The notes beneath the pieces are model-generated. The model saw nothing but the letters and a program-made list of their open reading frames with translations, did not search any database and was not told the origin of the DNA. A stretch of DNA of 64,000 nucleotides from Sphingopyxis microcysteis (GTDB lineage Bacteria > Pseudomonadota > Alphaproteobacteria > Sphingomonadales > Sphingomonadaceae): assembly GCF_012274265.1 (NCBI RefSeq), contig NZ_JAANYY010000003.1, positions 62,001-126,000 on the forward strand, read 5' to 3'. Positions 26,755-36,519 of the stretch are shown here, piece by piece (position 1 is the first letter of the stretch; every line of letters begins with the position of its first letter). The translations under genes and the position numbers were made by a program.

Positions 26755-27963
26755 CTATTGCGCGTTCGCACGGCCCAGCGCGGCAAGCGCGCGGGCACGA
26801 TCGCGTTCAGCTTCGATGAGTTTGAGGTTCGCGTTGGCCTGCGCTTCCTGCGCGTCGATCAGTTCGATCAGCGTAAATTTACCTTGCTGATATCCGATCT
26901 CTGCTATTCGCGCGGCTTCATTCGCCTGGAACAGGCTCGCGCCTGACAAGGCGGCCACCCGTTCGTTGGCGGCGGCCAGCATCCGTTCGGCATCGCGGCG
27001 CAAAAAGCGCATACCGAGCCGGGCCTGTGCCAAGTCCGCTTCGGCCGCGTCGCCATCGGCCCGCGCCGCGGCGATGTTGCCGCGGTTGCGATTGAAGACG
27101 GGAAGCGGGATCGACACGCCGACGATGAACGCCGTGTCCCGGCTTTCGCGAAAGTTCCGGACACCCCCCGACGCAGTTATGTCGGGGACGCCTTCCGCCT
27201 GAGCCAGCTTCACGCGCGCCGCGGCCGCATTGCGCTCCGCCGCGGCAAGACGTTCGTCGAGACTTTGCGCATCGACGGCCAAGGCTGGCGGCGGGGCCAT
27301 GTCTTGGGCCGCTGCCGAAAGCTCGGGGTCTTCGCTGCCGATCAACAGCGCCAGCCTTTGGCGCGCCGACAGCAGATCGGCCTCGGCGCGCAGAGTCTCG
27401 GCCCTGGCTTCGGCGAGCAGGGCGTCGGCACGGAGCTTGGTCAGCGGTGGATCGCGGCCGACATCGACAAGCGTCTCGGCTATCCGCACAAGTTCCACCG
27501 CGCGGGCCAGCACTTGCCGCGCCAGCACCGCGCGATCCTCGGCGGCGCGAAGTTCGGCATGCGACACGATGATGTCATAGGCGAGATCGGCTTCGGCCTT
27601 CCGCAGGGCGATTTGCGCAAAGGCGCGTTCGGCCGATGCGACCTCTTTTCGCGCCCGGCGCTTGCCGCCGAATTCGAACGGCTGCGAGACTGCAACCGTC
27701 GTCTCGGTCTGCCCGAAGGTCCGATAGGGTCCGGTGCCACTGAAATTTTCGACTTCTGCCGAAAGGGTTGGGTTCGGACGGACGCCCGCCTGGATTGCGC
27801 GGCCTTCAGCTGCCTTGAGCTCGGCCTTGGCCTTGGCAATGCGCGGCGACGCATCCTGTCCGCGCGCGAGCGCGTCGGCCAGCGAGACAGGCTCGGCGAA
27901 GGCCGGACAGCTCGCGACGGCCAGCACCCCTGCAAGCAGCAGGGTGCCCAATGATTTAGACAT
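26755..27963 (-). CDS. czcC: CzcC-type outer-membrane efflux channel
   Basis: 402 residues. Signal peptide 1-23 (ending SCPAFA) and two OEP repeats of long alpha-helices, with RIAKAKAELKAAEGRAIQAG and PNPTLSAEVENFSGTG in the first, the pattern of TolC/CzcC proteins. The second repeat ends with GKFTLIELIDAQEA. It makes the outer-membrane exit duct of the CzcCBA pump. The stop is 11 bases before the czcB ATG. A small secreted His-rich protein precedes it by 55 bases on the same strand. Confidence 0.93.
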   Translation of the reverse strand: MSKSLGTLLLAGVLAVASCPAFAEPVSLADALARGQDASPRIAKAKAELKAAEGRAIQAGVRPNPTLSAEVENFSGTGPYRTFGQTETTVAVSQPFEFGGKRRARKEVASAERAFAQIALRKAEADLAYDIIVSHAELRAAEDRAVLARQVLARAVELVRIAETLVDVGRDPPLTKLRADALLAEARAETLRAEADLLSARQRLALLIGSEDPELSAAAQDMAPPPALAVDAQSLDERLAAAERNAAAARVKLAQAEGVPDITASGGVRNFRESRDTAFIVGVSIPLPVFNRNRGNIAAARADGDAAEADLAQARLGMRFLRRDAERMLAAANERVAALSGASLFQANEAARIAEIGYQQGKFTLIELIDAQEAQANANLKLIEAERDRARALAALGRANAQ

Positions 27964-28018
27964 AAATACTCCTGATCAATGCGTGACGACGCAGGCGAAC
28001 GCCTGCGCGAAGCAGTGA

Positions 28019-28435
28019 TCAGGCGGCGGGAGGCTGAGTGGGGGGTGCCGTCGCGTCGGACGCGAGAACGGTCGCGGGTTGGCCGAAGAACAAGGCACTC
28101 GAAACCAACCTGTCCGACATCGGCGGGCGACCGTTCAGCTCGGTACAGGCCGAACAATGATGATGATCGATATGCAGCGGCGGTGGGTTGTCGGGCGAAT
28201 GTTCGTCAGCGTCCGACGGTGCAGCAACGACGTCGCAATCGACATCGATGATTTCGATCACATGCCCCGCTTCTGCGCCCGCCATCGCCGGCACGACAAC
28301 GCTGCCGAACAGCAGCGAAATGGTGACAATTAGGCGGGCAAGGAAAGCCGACATGGCTCGCCGCCTATCATGAACGCGACGGCCTCGCAATCCGAGCCCG
28401 TTGAGCGTCTTATGTCGAATGTCAGCCATCTTCAT
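28019..28435 (-). CDS. Small exported His-rich protein at the head of the czc operon
   Basis: 138 residues if started at ATG 28435; ATG 28429 is better spaced from GAGAGGA, and ATG 28354 would place the hydrophobic signal (FLARLIVTISLLFGSVVVPAMAG) right at the N-terminus. The mature part is short and metal-binding in look: EIIDVDCDV, then HIDHHHCSACTELNG, with four His and two Cys in one stretch. No domain I can name with certainty; the position just before czcCBA and behind a MerR-type promoter makes a periplasmic metal-binding accessory role (like CzcI/CzcE-type proteins by position) reasonable but unproven. Confidence 0.7.
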   Translation of the reverse strand: MKMADIRHKTLNGLGLRGRRVHDRRRAMSAFLARLIVTISLLFGSVVVPAMAGAEAGHVIEIIDVDCDVVAAPSDADEHSPDNPPPLHIDHHHCSACTELNGRPPMSDRLVSSALFFGQPATVLASDATAPPTQPPAA

Positions 28436-28471
28436 TCCTCTCGATCGGCATCGAGTTAGCCAAGCATATGC

Positions 28472-28500
28472 ACCCTGTAGTACCTACAGGGTCAAGTGGG
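28472..28500 (-). promoter_or_regulatory. MerR/CadR-type metal-responsive promoter for the czc operon
   Basis: A perfect 21-bp palindrome, ACCCTGTAG-tac-CTACAGGGT, lies at 28472-28492. On the minus strand it sits directly after a -35 box TTGACC (28490-28495) and before CATATG (about 28465-28470), giving a 19-bp spacer, the overlong spacing MerR proteins correct by DNA twisting. The arms match the known operators of CadR/PbrR-like regulators (ACCCTATAG...CTACAGGGT). The predicted transcript starts some 20-25 bases before the ATG at 28435. No merR-family gene is present in this window. Confidence 0.8.
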
Positions 28501-28509
28501 ATTGCGCGG

Positions 28510-29079
28510 GCAATCTTTACACAGTGGTCAGGATGCCTGCGCATGGCCGGTTTGTGACGAGCAGCTTTCAGGCCCAGATCCGAGACAGCCGCATTCACGG
28601 GCTCGCGGCGCGCACGATGTTTGACGCGACGAATACGTCCCATAGTCTTCGCTTGGGCGTCCAACCGCGGTGACCCGTTCGTCAACGAGCCGTGTATATT
28701 GTCGCGTACTGATATGCGCTGAGTGATCGACGCGGCTCGGGAACACGTGATCGTCAACCGATCCGCCGCGACGTTCGAGCCACGCGAGGAGGCTCCCACA
28801 TGCATCCTACCTGATTGCGAATTGAACTGGCCGATTGGTCTTCTGCTGAATCACCATCGCCCGCGTTCTCAACTCACCACCGGTAACAAGGGCGCCGGTG
28901 CTGACCTTCTCTAGATTGCACCCTCTCAGTTTGCCGTCGATCGCCCGATGGAAAAACGCCCGATCATGGAGCCGATGCTCTCGATCCAGGTGAAAGCGAA
29001 ATGCCCATATCTGTCTGGGCTTCAATGGTCGCTTGGTTCCAACTTTTCCTCCAGCATTCCACGCAGGGGGTGGATACAA
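28510..29079 (-). pseudogene. Degenerate tyrosine recombinase (integrase)
   Basis: Two fragments in different frames read as one broken integrase. The first (29079 to 28807) has KRPLKPRQIWAFRF, AIDGKLRGCNLEKV and RTRAMVIQQKTNRPVQFAI, the core-binding and early catalytic segment of a small recombinase family common in Proteobacteria. The second (28746 to 28528) has FPSRVDHSAHISTRQYTRLV and DYGTYSSRQT, the region where the intact family has the catalytic His-x-x-Arg (GTHSLRRTK). That motif is ruined here, and the LLGHTK segment that follows is recognisable only at DNA level. Together they mark a dead mobile-element gene at the edge of the metal-resistance block. Confidence 0.75.
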
Positions 29080-29142
29080 ATTTCAAACTCAAATCTTCCC
29101 ATGATCTTTCTCCTGCGGCCGAGACGGCCTTCAGAGCAACGC

Positions 29143-31809
29143 TCAGGAAGGGTCGATTGTTTTGGAAATCAATCGGTCGGGGAAACTGAGCGTAAACGCC
29201 GCGCCGCCGTCGGGATGATTGGCTGCGGCAATTCCGATACCGAGCGCATCCGAAAATCCCTTTGCGATCGCCAGCCCCAGGCCGCTGCCGCCGTGCCGGT
29301 CCCCGCCTTTACCCTGCGCAAACGTATCGAAGATCGTCCGTTCGGTTCCCGGCTCCAGCCCCTCGCCCCGATCGCGGATCGTCAAGGTGACCGCATCGGC
29401 GGTTCGTCGGCCGATGATGCCGATGGGTCCGGAATTTCCGCCATGCTGTATGGCGTTGGCCAGGAGATTGAGCAGGATATGATGGAGCAGCCGTTCATCG
29501 ACCCGGACGAGCGGCAAACCGGCGGGAACCTGAAAATCAATATGATGGCCGCGCAGGGAATCCTTGAGATCGTGAACCACGGCCGCGACGACGTCGGTGA
29601 GATCGACGGGGGTCAGGTCGAGCTTGACGCCGCCCGCATCGAGACGAACGAGTTCGAGAAGATTGTCGAGAAACCGTCGTAGCCTCGCGACTTCGGCGCG
29701 CGCGACGGGCAGCGCCGCGGCGTCGGGGTGTTCATCGGCCATTGCCTCGATCGCTGCGGTGACGCCGGTAAGCGGCGTGCGTAGATCGTGCCCGATTGAC
29801 GAGAGCAACGCCGCGCGCAATCGGTCGCGTTCCTCCAGCACCGAGAGGCTGCGCATTTCGTCCTCGAGGTGCAGGCGTTCATGCGCCAGCGCGGACTGGC
29901 CGATCAGTGTCGCCAAAAGGGCAGCCTTGTCAGGCGCAATCGGATCCGCTCCGTCGTCGCTCGCGATGCCAAGCACGGCCAGCACACCGAGCCCGGTTCT
30001 GAGCGGATGAAATTGCCAGTCGGAGGCCACGAGCGTGCTCGTGCCGCGCCCCGCCGGCTCGCCGCTGCTCCACGCCCAATCGGCGGCGGCCTGGTCGACC
30101 GGCGAAATGGTTGCCTCGCGCGGCCGCGCCACGATCGAGGACAAAATTCCGTCGGTTTCTACGAGCATAACGCAGCGTACACCTAATAGCCGCGACACTT
30201 CATCGCACGTCGCGGTCGCGGTCGCCTCGCGATCCGACGCGCGCGCGAGCATCTGACCAAAAGCGGCGAGCGACGCATTCTCTTCGGCGCTGCGTACCCC
30301 GATGCGGGCGCGGGTTCGCAGCCGTCCGGCGAGGTTGCTGGTCACCGCCGCCACCCCGGTCAGCAACAGCATCGTCAGCACACTTTGCGGATCGGAGATG
30401 GTGAAGGTGTGGACCGGGTCGAGGAAAAAGAAGTTGAACGCCAATGCCGCAGCAAGGCTGGAAAACAAGCCAGGCCGCAGACCATAAAGCGTCGCGGTCA
30501 CGATGACCGGGACCAGATAAAGCAGATCGACCGCGCCGCGCCCGATCAGCGGCTCGGCAAATTTGGCGAGCAATGTCGTGGCCGCGATCAGAAAGAGCGC
30601 GCCTGCATAGGCCGTCGGCTGACCCCAGCCGCGCAGCCAGCCTTTCCACCCGGCTTTATTTGTCGCCGTTTCGGGCGACGGAATGACATGCACCGCCAGA
30701 TCTCTTGACCCGCGTATCAAAGTTTCGACCACCGACCCGTGACGCAGTTCGAACCACCAGCTGCGCTGCGACCGGCCGATGATCAGCTGCGTTGCGCGCT
30801 GCGCCTCGATCTGCCCACGCAAACCCGTGATGACATGCTCGGACGGGATCGTCGCGATCGTCGCGCCGAGCGTCGCGGCGAGCGACAGCGCCGCGGCGAT
30901 CCGGCGTTTGGTCTCCTCATCGAAATTTTCGCTGCGCGGGGTTTCGATGTGCACCGCGGTCCACGGCGCGTTGAGCCCGTCGGCCAGCCGTTTTGCGGAC
31001 CGCACAAGGGCGTCGACCCCCCGCTGCTCGCTGATCGCCACCAATATGCGCTCGCCCGCCGCATAGGTGCCCGCCACGCCGCTAGCGTCGAGATCGTGCA
31101 GCATCTGGCGATCGACGCTGAGCGCCGCGCGCCGCAGCGCCATCTCGCGCAGCGCCGACAGGTTTGGTTTGGAAAAGAAGTGCGCAAGCGCGCGTGACGC
31201 CTCTTGCGGCACATAGACCTTGCCGTCTTTCAGCCGGTCGATCAGCTCGTCGGGGGGCAAATCGACGAGCTTGATCTCGGCGCCCTCGAAGACGCTGTCG
31301 GGCACGGTCTCGCGCACGCGGACGCGGGTGAAGCTGGCGACGACGTCGTTGAGGCTTTCCACATGCTGGATGTTGAGCGTCGTATAGACATCGATGCCGG
31401 CGTCGAGCAGTTCGGCGACGTCCTGCCAGCGCTTGGGGTGGCGGCTGCCCTCGACGTTGGTGTGGGCATATTCATCGACCAATGCCAACGCGGGTGCGCG
31501 GCGCAGCACGGCGTCGAGGTCCATTTCGGTGAGGGTCCGGCCGCGATACTCGACCTTCCGCGGCGCGACGACTTCCTGCCCGTCGAGCAAGGCTTGGGTT
31601 TCAGCGCGGCCGTGCGTTTCCACCACGGCGACGACGACATCGACCCCGTCGCGTTTCAGCGCCGCGCCCTCGGTCAGCATTGCATAGGTTTTGCCGACCC
31701 CCGGCGCCGCGCCGAGGAAAATCTTGAGCTCGCCGCGATCCTCGCGCCGCGCCTGACGCAGCAAGGCCTCGGGCGAAGGTCGTTTTTCCGGGGGCGCAGG
31801 CGTCGGCAT
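29143..31809 (-). CDS. kdpD: KdpD potassium sensor histidine kinase
   Basis: 888 residues. The KdpD N-terminal domain has a Walker A GAAPGVGKT near residue 33 and LVDEYAHTNVEGSRHPKRW. A UspA-like domain follows (ILVAISEQRGVDALV, QLIIGRSQR), then four clustered membrane segments (about 390-490), a GAF domain, a HisKA box SSIGHDLRTPLTG with the phospho-accepting His, and an HATPase domain with NLLANAIQHGG and GSGLGLAIAKG. It senses low K+ or turgor and phosphorylates KdpE. It is transcribed divergently from kdpF-A-B-C-E instead of lying between kdpC and kdpE as in most operons. The first ATG fits family N-termini. Confidence 0.95.
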   Translation of the reverse strand: MPTPAPPEKRPSPEALLRQARREDRGELKIFLGAAPGVGKTYAMLTEGAALKRDGVDVVVAVVETHGRAETQALLDGQEVVAPRKVEYRGRTLTEMDLDAVLRRAPALALVDEYAHTNVEGSRHPKRWQDVAELLDAGIDVYTTLNIQHVESLNDVVASFTRVRVRETVPDSVFEGAEIKLVDLPPDELIDRLKDGKVYVPQEASRALAHFFSKPNLSALREMALRRAALSVDRQMLHDLDASGVAGTYAAGERILVAISEQRGVDALVRSAKRLADGLNAPWTAVHIETPRSENFDEETKRRIAAALSLAATLGATIATIPSEHVITGLRGQIEAQRATQLIIGRSQRSWWFELRHGSVVETLIRGSRDLAVHVIPSPETATNKAGWKGWLRGWGQPTAYAGALFLIAATTLLAKFAEPLIGRGAVDLLYLVPVIVTATLYGLRPGLFSSLAAALAFNFFFLDPVHTFTISDPQSVLTMLLLTGVAAVTSNLAGRLRTRARIGVRSAEENASLAAFGQMLARASDREATATATCDEVSRLLGVRCVMLVETDGILSSIVARPREATISPVDQAAADWAWSSGEPAGRGTSTLVASDWQFHPLRTGLGVLAVLGIASDDGADPIAPDKAALLATLIGQSALAHERLHLEDEMRSLSVLEERDRLRAALLSSIGHDLRTPLTGVTAAIEAMADEHPDAAALPVARAEVARLRRFLDNLLELVRLDAGGVKLDLTPVDLTDVVAAVVHDLKDSLRGHHIDFQVPAGLPLVRVDERLLHHILLNLLANAIQHGGNSGPIGIIGRRTADAVTLTIRDRGEGLEPGTERTIFDTFAQGKGGDRHGGSGLGLAIAKGFSDALGIGIAAANHPDGGAAFTLSFPDRLISKTIDPS

Positions 31810-31860
31810 GTGCCGGGCTTAGCCGAACGGGAGCGCCAGCGCCAAGCACGCGACGCCCGG

Positions 31861-31910
31861 ACTTTATGGAAACTTTATGCCGATCGGCGAATTCGCCCGC
31901 GAAACTTTAC
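31861..31910. promoter_or_regulatory. ACTTTAT direct repeats in the kdpD/kdpF intergenic region
   Basis: ACTTTAT occurs at 31861-31867 and 31872-31878, 11 bp apart, and ACTTTAC at 31904-31910, 32 bp further on, so all three fall on about the same face of the helix. Direct repeats with 11-bp spacing are the usual site for OmpR/PhoB-type response regulators such as KdpE, which is encoded in the operon. Placement between the divergent kdpD and kdpF units would let one site control both. Confidence 0.5.
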
Positions 31911-31978
31911 GGCGAAGGGGCGTAGCGGCGCCCACATCCCAACCGGCTCCCGCTGGAGTCCCTCGCCGGAGAATATCC

Positions 31979-32062
31979 ATGTCCGATATATTGTGGCTCG
32001 GTCTGATCGCCCTGCTGGTCGCAGCGACGCTCGGTTACGCGCGCCTTTGCGACTGGGCATAG
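31979..32062 (+). CDS. 27-residue single-span membrane peptide at the head of the kdp operon
   Basis: ATG 31979 to TAG 32062 encodes MSDILWLGLIALLVAATLGY followed by ARLCDWA, with GGAG nine bases upstream. It is one hydrophobic span ending in a short charged tail with Tyr and Cys. It lies two bases before kdpF and is too short to be picked up by ordinary gene callers. I have seen similar tiny proteins ending in a Y..xCD-type tail ahead of kdpF in other genomes, but no function is known. It could be a second small Kdp subunit or a translational leader. Confidence 0.6.
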   Translation: MSDILWLGLIALLVAATLGYARLCDWA

Positions 32063-32064
32063 CG

Positions 32065-32154
32065 ATGAACAGCTCGCTGATCCTCGCCGGCGTCACTGCC
32101 GCTGCCCTCCTCGTCTATCTGCTCGCTGCCTTGCTGCGGCCCGAGCGTTTCTGA
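32065..32154 (+). CDS. kdpF: KdpF, small potassium ATPase subunit
   Basis: 29 residues: MNSSLILAGVTAAALLVYLL, then AALLRPERF. The tail LLxPERF is the hallmark of KdpF, a one-span lipid-like stabiliser of the KdpABC complex. Start ATG 32065 is two bases after the stop of the 27-residue peptide; the stop is 12 bases before kdpA. Confidence 0.9.
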   Translation: MNSSLILAGVTAAALLVYLLAALLRPERF

Positions 32155-32166
32155 TCGGAACCTGAC

Positions 32167-33870
32167 ATGACCGTCGCTGGCTGGGGCTTGATCCTCCTCT
32201 TCGTCGCCATCCTCCTCGCGCTCGCCAAGCCGATGGGGTTGTGGCTGTTTGCGCTCTATGAAGGGCGCATCACCCCGCTGCACCGAGTGCTTGGTCCGGT
32301 CGAGCGCGGCTTCTACCGTCTCGCGGGGATCGACCCCAATGAGGAGCAAGGCTGGCGACGCTACGCGCTGCACATGCTGCTGTTCAACGTCGCGCTGCTG
32401 ATCTTCACCTATGCGGTCCTGCGATTGCAGGGCGTGCTGCCGGTCAATCCGCAGGGGTTCGGGGCGGTCGGTGCCGACGGCGCGTTCAACACCGCGATCA
32501 GCTTTACCACCAACACGAACTGGCAATGGTATTCGGGCGAGGCGACGCTGTCGAACCTGTCGCAGATGCTGGGTTTGACGATCCAGAATTTCCTCTCGGC
32601 GGCGACCGGTATCGCGATCGCTTTCGCCTTGTTCCGCGGTTTTGCGCGGCGCGAGGTGAAGACGATCGGCAATTTCTGGGCCGATATGACGCGCGTCACC
32701 CTCTATCTGCTGCTCCCCATTTGTATCGTCTATGCGATCTTTCTGATCGCCAGCGGCGTGCCGCAAACGCTGGCGGGCTCGGTCGATGCTACCACGCTCG
32801 AGGGGGTCAAACAGACGATCGCGCTCGGCCCGGTCGCGAGCCAGGAAGCGATCAAGATGCTCGGCACCAATGGCGGCGGCTTCTTCAACGCCAACAGCGC
32901 GCATCCCTTCGAAAACCCGACTGCGCTCACCAATCTGGTCCAGATGCTGTCGATCTTGGCAATCGGCGTCGGGCTGACCTGGTGCTTCGGCAGGGCGGTC
33001 GGCGACACGCGCCAGGGATGGGCGATCCTCGCCGCGATGGGCGTGCTGTTCGTCGCCGGCGTGGCGGTCACCTATTGGCAGGAAGCCGCGGGCAACCCGG
33101 TGCTGCACCAGCTGGGTGCCCTCGGCGGCAATATGGAGGGCAAGGAGGTGCGTTTCGGCATCGCCGCCTCCGCGCTGTTCGCGGTCGTCACCACCGCCGC
33201 GTCGTGCGGCGCGGTCAACGCGATGCACGACAGCTTTACCGCGCTCGGCGGCATGATCCCGCTGTTCAACATGCAGATCGGCGAAGTCGTCGTCGGCGGG
33301 GTCGGCGCGGGCATCTATGGCTTCCTGCTGTTCGCCATCCTCGCAGTGTTTGTTGCCGGGCTGATGGTCGGGCGCACCCCCGAATATGTCGGCAAGAAGA
33401 TCGAGGCGCGCGAGGTCAAGCTCGCGGTGCTGGCGATCGCGATCCTGCCGCTCGTCATCCTTGGTTTCACCGCGATCGCCAGCGTGCTGCCCGCGGGACT
33501 CGCCGGGCCGCTCAACAAGGGACCGCACGGCTTTTCCGAGATCCTTTATGCCTTCACCTCGTGCGCCGGGAACAATGGCTCGGCCTTTGCCGGTCTGACC
33601 GCGGGCACGCCCTTTTACAACGGGATGCTCGGCGTCGCGATGTGGCTGGGGCGCTTTTTCGTCATCGTTCCAGCGCTCGCCATCGCGGGCAGCCTCGCCG
33701 CCAAGCGCCACGTCCCGGCGTCGAGCGGTTCCTTTCCCACCACCGGCGGCCTTTGGATCGGCCTGCTCGTCGGGATCATCCTGATCCTTGGCGGCCTCAC
33801 CTTCCTTCCGAGCCTCGCCCTTGGCCCGATCGCCGACCATCTGGCGATGGTCAACGGCCAGCTTTTCTGA
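32167..33870 (+). CDS. kdpA: KdpA, potassium channel-like subunit of the Kdp ATPase
   Basis: 567 residues, normal length, about ten membrane segments. The four pore loops are visible in order: [49 protein letters not shown] and [14 protein letters not shown], each carrying the Gly that lines the K+ selectivity filter. It binds and translocates K+ in the inner membrane. It lies 12 bases after kdpF and 11 bases before kdpB. Confidence 0.96.
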   Translation: MTVAGWGLILLFVAILLALAKPMGLWLFALYEGRITPLHRVLGPVERGFYRLAGIDPNEEQGWRRYALHMLLFNVALLIFTYAVLRLQGVLPVNPQGFGAVGADGAFNTAISFTTNTNWQWYSGEATLSNLSQMLGLTIQNFLSAATGIAIAFALFRGFARREVKTIGNFWADMTRVTLYLLLPICIVYAIFLIASGVPQTLAGSVDATTLEGVKQTIALGPVASQEAIKMLGTNGGGFFNANSAHPFENPTALTNLVQMLSILAIGVGLTWCFGRAVGDTRQGWAILAAMGVLFVAGVAVTYWQEAAGNPVLHQLGALGGNMEGKEVRFGIAASALFAVVTTAASCGAVNAMHDSFTALGGMIPLFNMQIGEVVVGGVGAGIYGFLLFAILAVFVAGLMVGRTPEYVGKKIEAREVKLAVLAIAILPLVILGFTAIASVLPAGLAGPLNKGPHGFSEILYAFTSCAGNNGSAFAGLTAGTPFYNGMLGVAMWLGRFFVIVPALAIAGSLAAKRHVPASSGSFPTTGGLWIGLLVGIILILGGLTFLPSLALGPIADHLAMVNGQLF

Positions 33871-33881
33871 CGGATTCGATC

Positions 33882-35912
33882 ATGACAGCACCCAATTCGA
33901 TGTTCAGCGCCGCCCTCGTCATCCCCGCGATGCGCGATGCGGTGAAGAAGCTGAAACCACGCGAACTGTCGCGCAATCCGGTGATGTTCGTCACCGCAAG
34001 CGTCGCGGCGCTGCTCACCCTGCTTCTCGCGCTCGGCGAGCCCGGCCTGTCGACGGGTTTCCAGGTTCAGCTCGCGCTCTGGCTCTGGCTGACCGTGCTT
34101 TTCGGCACCTTTGCCGAAGCACTCGCCGAAGGGCGCGGGCGCGCGCAGGCTGCGTCGCTGCGCGCAACCAAGGCCGAACTCAAGGCCAAGCTGATGCTCG
34201 GCGTCGGCGACACCTATGAACTCGTCCCCGCCACCCAGCTCGAAAAGGGCGAGATCGTACTCGTCGAGACGGGCGACCTGATCCCCGCCGATGGCGAGGT
34301 GATCGAAGGCGTCGCCTCGGTCAACGAGGCCGCGATCACCGGCGAGAGCGCGCCCGTGATCCGCGAAGCGGGCGGCGACCGCAGCGCGGTGACCGCGGGC
34401 ACCCGCGTCATTTCCGACCAGATCAAGGTGCGCGTCACCGCCGAACCGGGCCAGGGCTTTCTCGATCGCATGATCGCGCTTGTCGAAGGCGCCGAGCGGC
34501 GCAAGACGCCGAATGAAATCGCACTCACCATCCTGCTCGTCGGGCTGACGATCATCTTTCTGATCGCGGTGTCGACGATTCCCGCCTTTGCTTCTTACGC
34601 GGGCGGAGCGATCCCGGTGGCGCTGCTCGCGGCGCTGCTGATCACGCTGATACCGACGACGATTGCCGCGCTGCTGTCCGCGATCGGCATCGCGGGAATG
34701 GACCGCCTTGTGCGCTTCAACGTCCTCGCGAAGTCGGGCCGCGCCGTCGAGGCGGCGGGCGACGTCGATGTGCTGCTGCTCGACAAGACGGGGACGATCA
34801 CGATCGGCGACCGGCAAGCGAGCGAATTTCGCGCGCTGGCGGGCGTCGAAACCGACATGCTGGCCGAAGCGGCCTTGCTCGCGAGCCTGGCCGACGAGAC
34901 GCCCGAAGGCCGCTCAATCGTTGCCTTGGCGCGCGAGCGCTATGCGATCCGCGTTCAAGCCTTGCCCGCCGGGTCCGAGATCATCCCCTTTACCGCGCAG
35001 ACCCGGCTGTCGGGCGTGACCGTCGCCGGGGTGACGATCCACAAGGGCGCCGTCGATTCCATCCTGAAGGCGCATCCTCTCGAGGATGCATTGCCTGCCG
35101 TGCAGGAGATGCGCCGCATCACCGACGAGATCGCGCGCGCCGGCGGCACGCCGCTGGCGGTGATCCGGGACGGGCGACTGCTCGGGGCGATCCACCTTAA
35201 GGATGTCGTCAAGTCGGGGGTCCGCGAACGCTTCGTCGAGCTCAGGAAAATGGGCATCCGCACGGTTATGATCACCGGCGACAATCCGCTGACCGCCGCG
35301 GCGATCGCTGCCGAAGCCGGGGTCGACGACTTCCTGGCCGAAGCAACGCCAGAGGACAAGCTGGCGCTGATCCGCCGCGAACAGGCCGAGGGTCGCCTCG
35401 TCGCGATGTGCGGCGACGGCACCAACGACGCCCCCGCGCTTGCGCAGGCCGACGTCGGCGTCGCGATGAACACGGGAACGCAGGCGGCGCGCGAGGCGGG
35501 CAATATGGTCGACCTCGACAGCGACCCGACAAAGCTGATCGAAGTCGTCGGGCTCGGCAAACAGCTTCTCATGACGCGCGGCGCGCTGACGACCTTTTCG
35601 GTCGCCAACGATGTCGCCAAATATTTCGCGATCATCCCGGCGATCTTCGTCGCGCTCTATCCCGGCCTTGGCGTGCTCAACGTCATGGGACTCGCCACGC
35701 CCGAAAGCGCGGTGCTGTCGGCGATCATCTTCAACGCGCTCATCATCCCCTGTCTCGTGCCGCTGGCGCTCAAGGGCGTGCGCTACCGCCCGATGCCCGC
35801 CGGTCCGCTGCTTGCGCGCAACCTGTCGGTCTATGGCCTTGGCGGGCTCGTCGCGCCCTTTGTGGGGATCAAGCTGATCGACCTCGCCGTGTCCGGCCTC
35901 AACCTCGCCTGA
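33882..35912 (+). CDS. kdpB: KdpB, ATP-hydrolysing P-type subunit
   Basis: 676 residues from ATG 33882, 11 bases after kdpA. P-type ATPase landmarks: TGES at 153-156 (its Ser is the inhibitory phosphorylation site in E. coli KdpB), the phosphorylated Asp301 in [17 protein letters not shown], and [11 protein letters not shown] in the hinge. Membrane segments flank these. It drives K+ uptake together with KdpA and KdpC. An in-frame extension far upstream lies wholly inside kdpA and is not real. Confidence 0.96.
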   Translation: MTAPNSMFSAALVIPAMRDAVKKLKPRELSRNPVMFVTASVAALLTLLLALGEPGLSTGFQVQLALWLWLTVLFGTFAEALAEGRGRAQAASLRATKAELKAKLMLGVGDTYELVPATQLEKGEIVLVETGDLIPADGEVIEGVASVNEAAITGESAPVIREAGGDRSAVTAGTRVISDQIKVRVTAEPGQGFLDRMIALVEGAERRKTPNEIALTILLVGLTIIFLIAVSTIPAFASYAGGAIPVALLAALLITLIPTTIAALLSAIGIAGMDRLVRFNVLAKSGRAVEAAGDVDVLLLDKTGTITIGDRQASEFRALAGVETDMLAEAALLASLADETPEGRSIVALARERYAIRVQALPAGSEIIPFTAQTRLSGVTVAGVTIHKGAVDSILKAHPLEDALPAVQEMRRITDEIARAGGTPLAVIRDGRLLGAIHLKDVVKSGVRERFVELRKMGIRTVMITGDNPLTAAAIAAEAGVDDFLAEATPEDKLALIRREQAEGRLVAMCGDGTNDAPALAQADVGVAMNTGTQAAREAGNMVDLDSDPTKLIEVVGLGKQLLMTRGALTTFSVANDVAKYFAIIPAIFVALYPGLGVLNVMGLATPESAVLSAIIFNALIIPCLVPLALKGVRYRPMPAGPLLARNLSVYGLGGLVAPFVGIKLIDLAVSGLNLA

Positions 35913-35922
35913 AGGAAAAACG

Positions 35923-36510
35923 ATGCTTTCCGACCTCAAATCCGCGCTGCGTCCGGCGCTCACACTAACGCTCTTGTTCGCTGCCTTGTTGGGGCTCGCC
36001 TATCCGCTCGCGCTCACCGGCATCGGCCAAGCGCTGTTTCCGGAGCAGGCGAACGGCAGCCTGATCCGCGAAGGTGACCGCGTCATCGGCTCGAACCTGA
36101 TCGGCCAGAAATTCACGAGCAACGCCTATTTCCACGGTCGCCCCTCGGCCGCAGGCAGCGACGGCTACGATGCCAGCGCCTCGTCGGGATCGAACCTTGG
36201 GCCGACAAGCAAAGCGCTGGCCGAGCGCGTTCAGGGCGACGTTGCCACCCTTTCCGAAACGACACCGGGCTCTCCTGTCCCGCCTGACCTGGTGACGACC
36301 TCTGCCTCGGGGCTGGACCCCCATATCAGCCCCGAGGCAGCCTTTTTCCAAGTGGAAAGGGTGGCGAAGGCACGCGGCGCAACCGAAAACGAAATCCGCG
36401 CGCTGGTACGGAAATCAATCGAGCAGCCATTGCTCGGCTTTCTGGGCGAGCCCCGCGTTCACCTATTGCAACTCAATCGCTCGCTCGACGTCCGCTTTCC
36501 GGCGCGGTAG
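35923..36510 (+). CDS. kdpC: KdpC, assembly/stabilising subunit
   Basis: 195 residues. One N-terminal membrane span (about residues 10-32, FAALLGLAYPLALTGIGQ) and then the periplasmic-facing domain with GSNLIGQKFTSNAYFHGRPS, a highly conserved KdpC segment, and SGLDPHISPEAAFFQVERVA. The ending LLQLNRSLD is usual. Ten bases after kdpB and nine before kdpE. Confidence 0.95.
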   Translation: MLSDLKSALRPALTLTLLFAALLGLAYPLALTGIGQALFPEQANGSLIREGDRVIGSNLIGQKFTSNAYFHGRPSAAGSDGYDASASSGSNLGPTSKALAERVQGDVATLSETTPGSPVPPDLVTTSASGLDPHISPEAAFFQVERVAKARGATENEIRALVRKSIEQPLLGFLGEPRVHLLQLNRSLDVRFPAR

Positions 36511-36519
36511 GAAGCGGCG

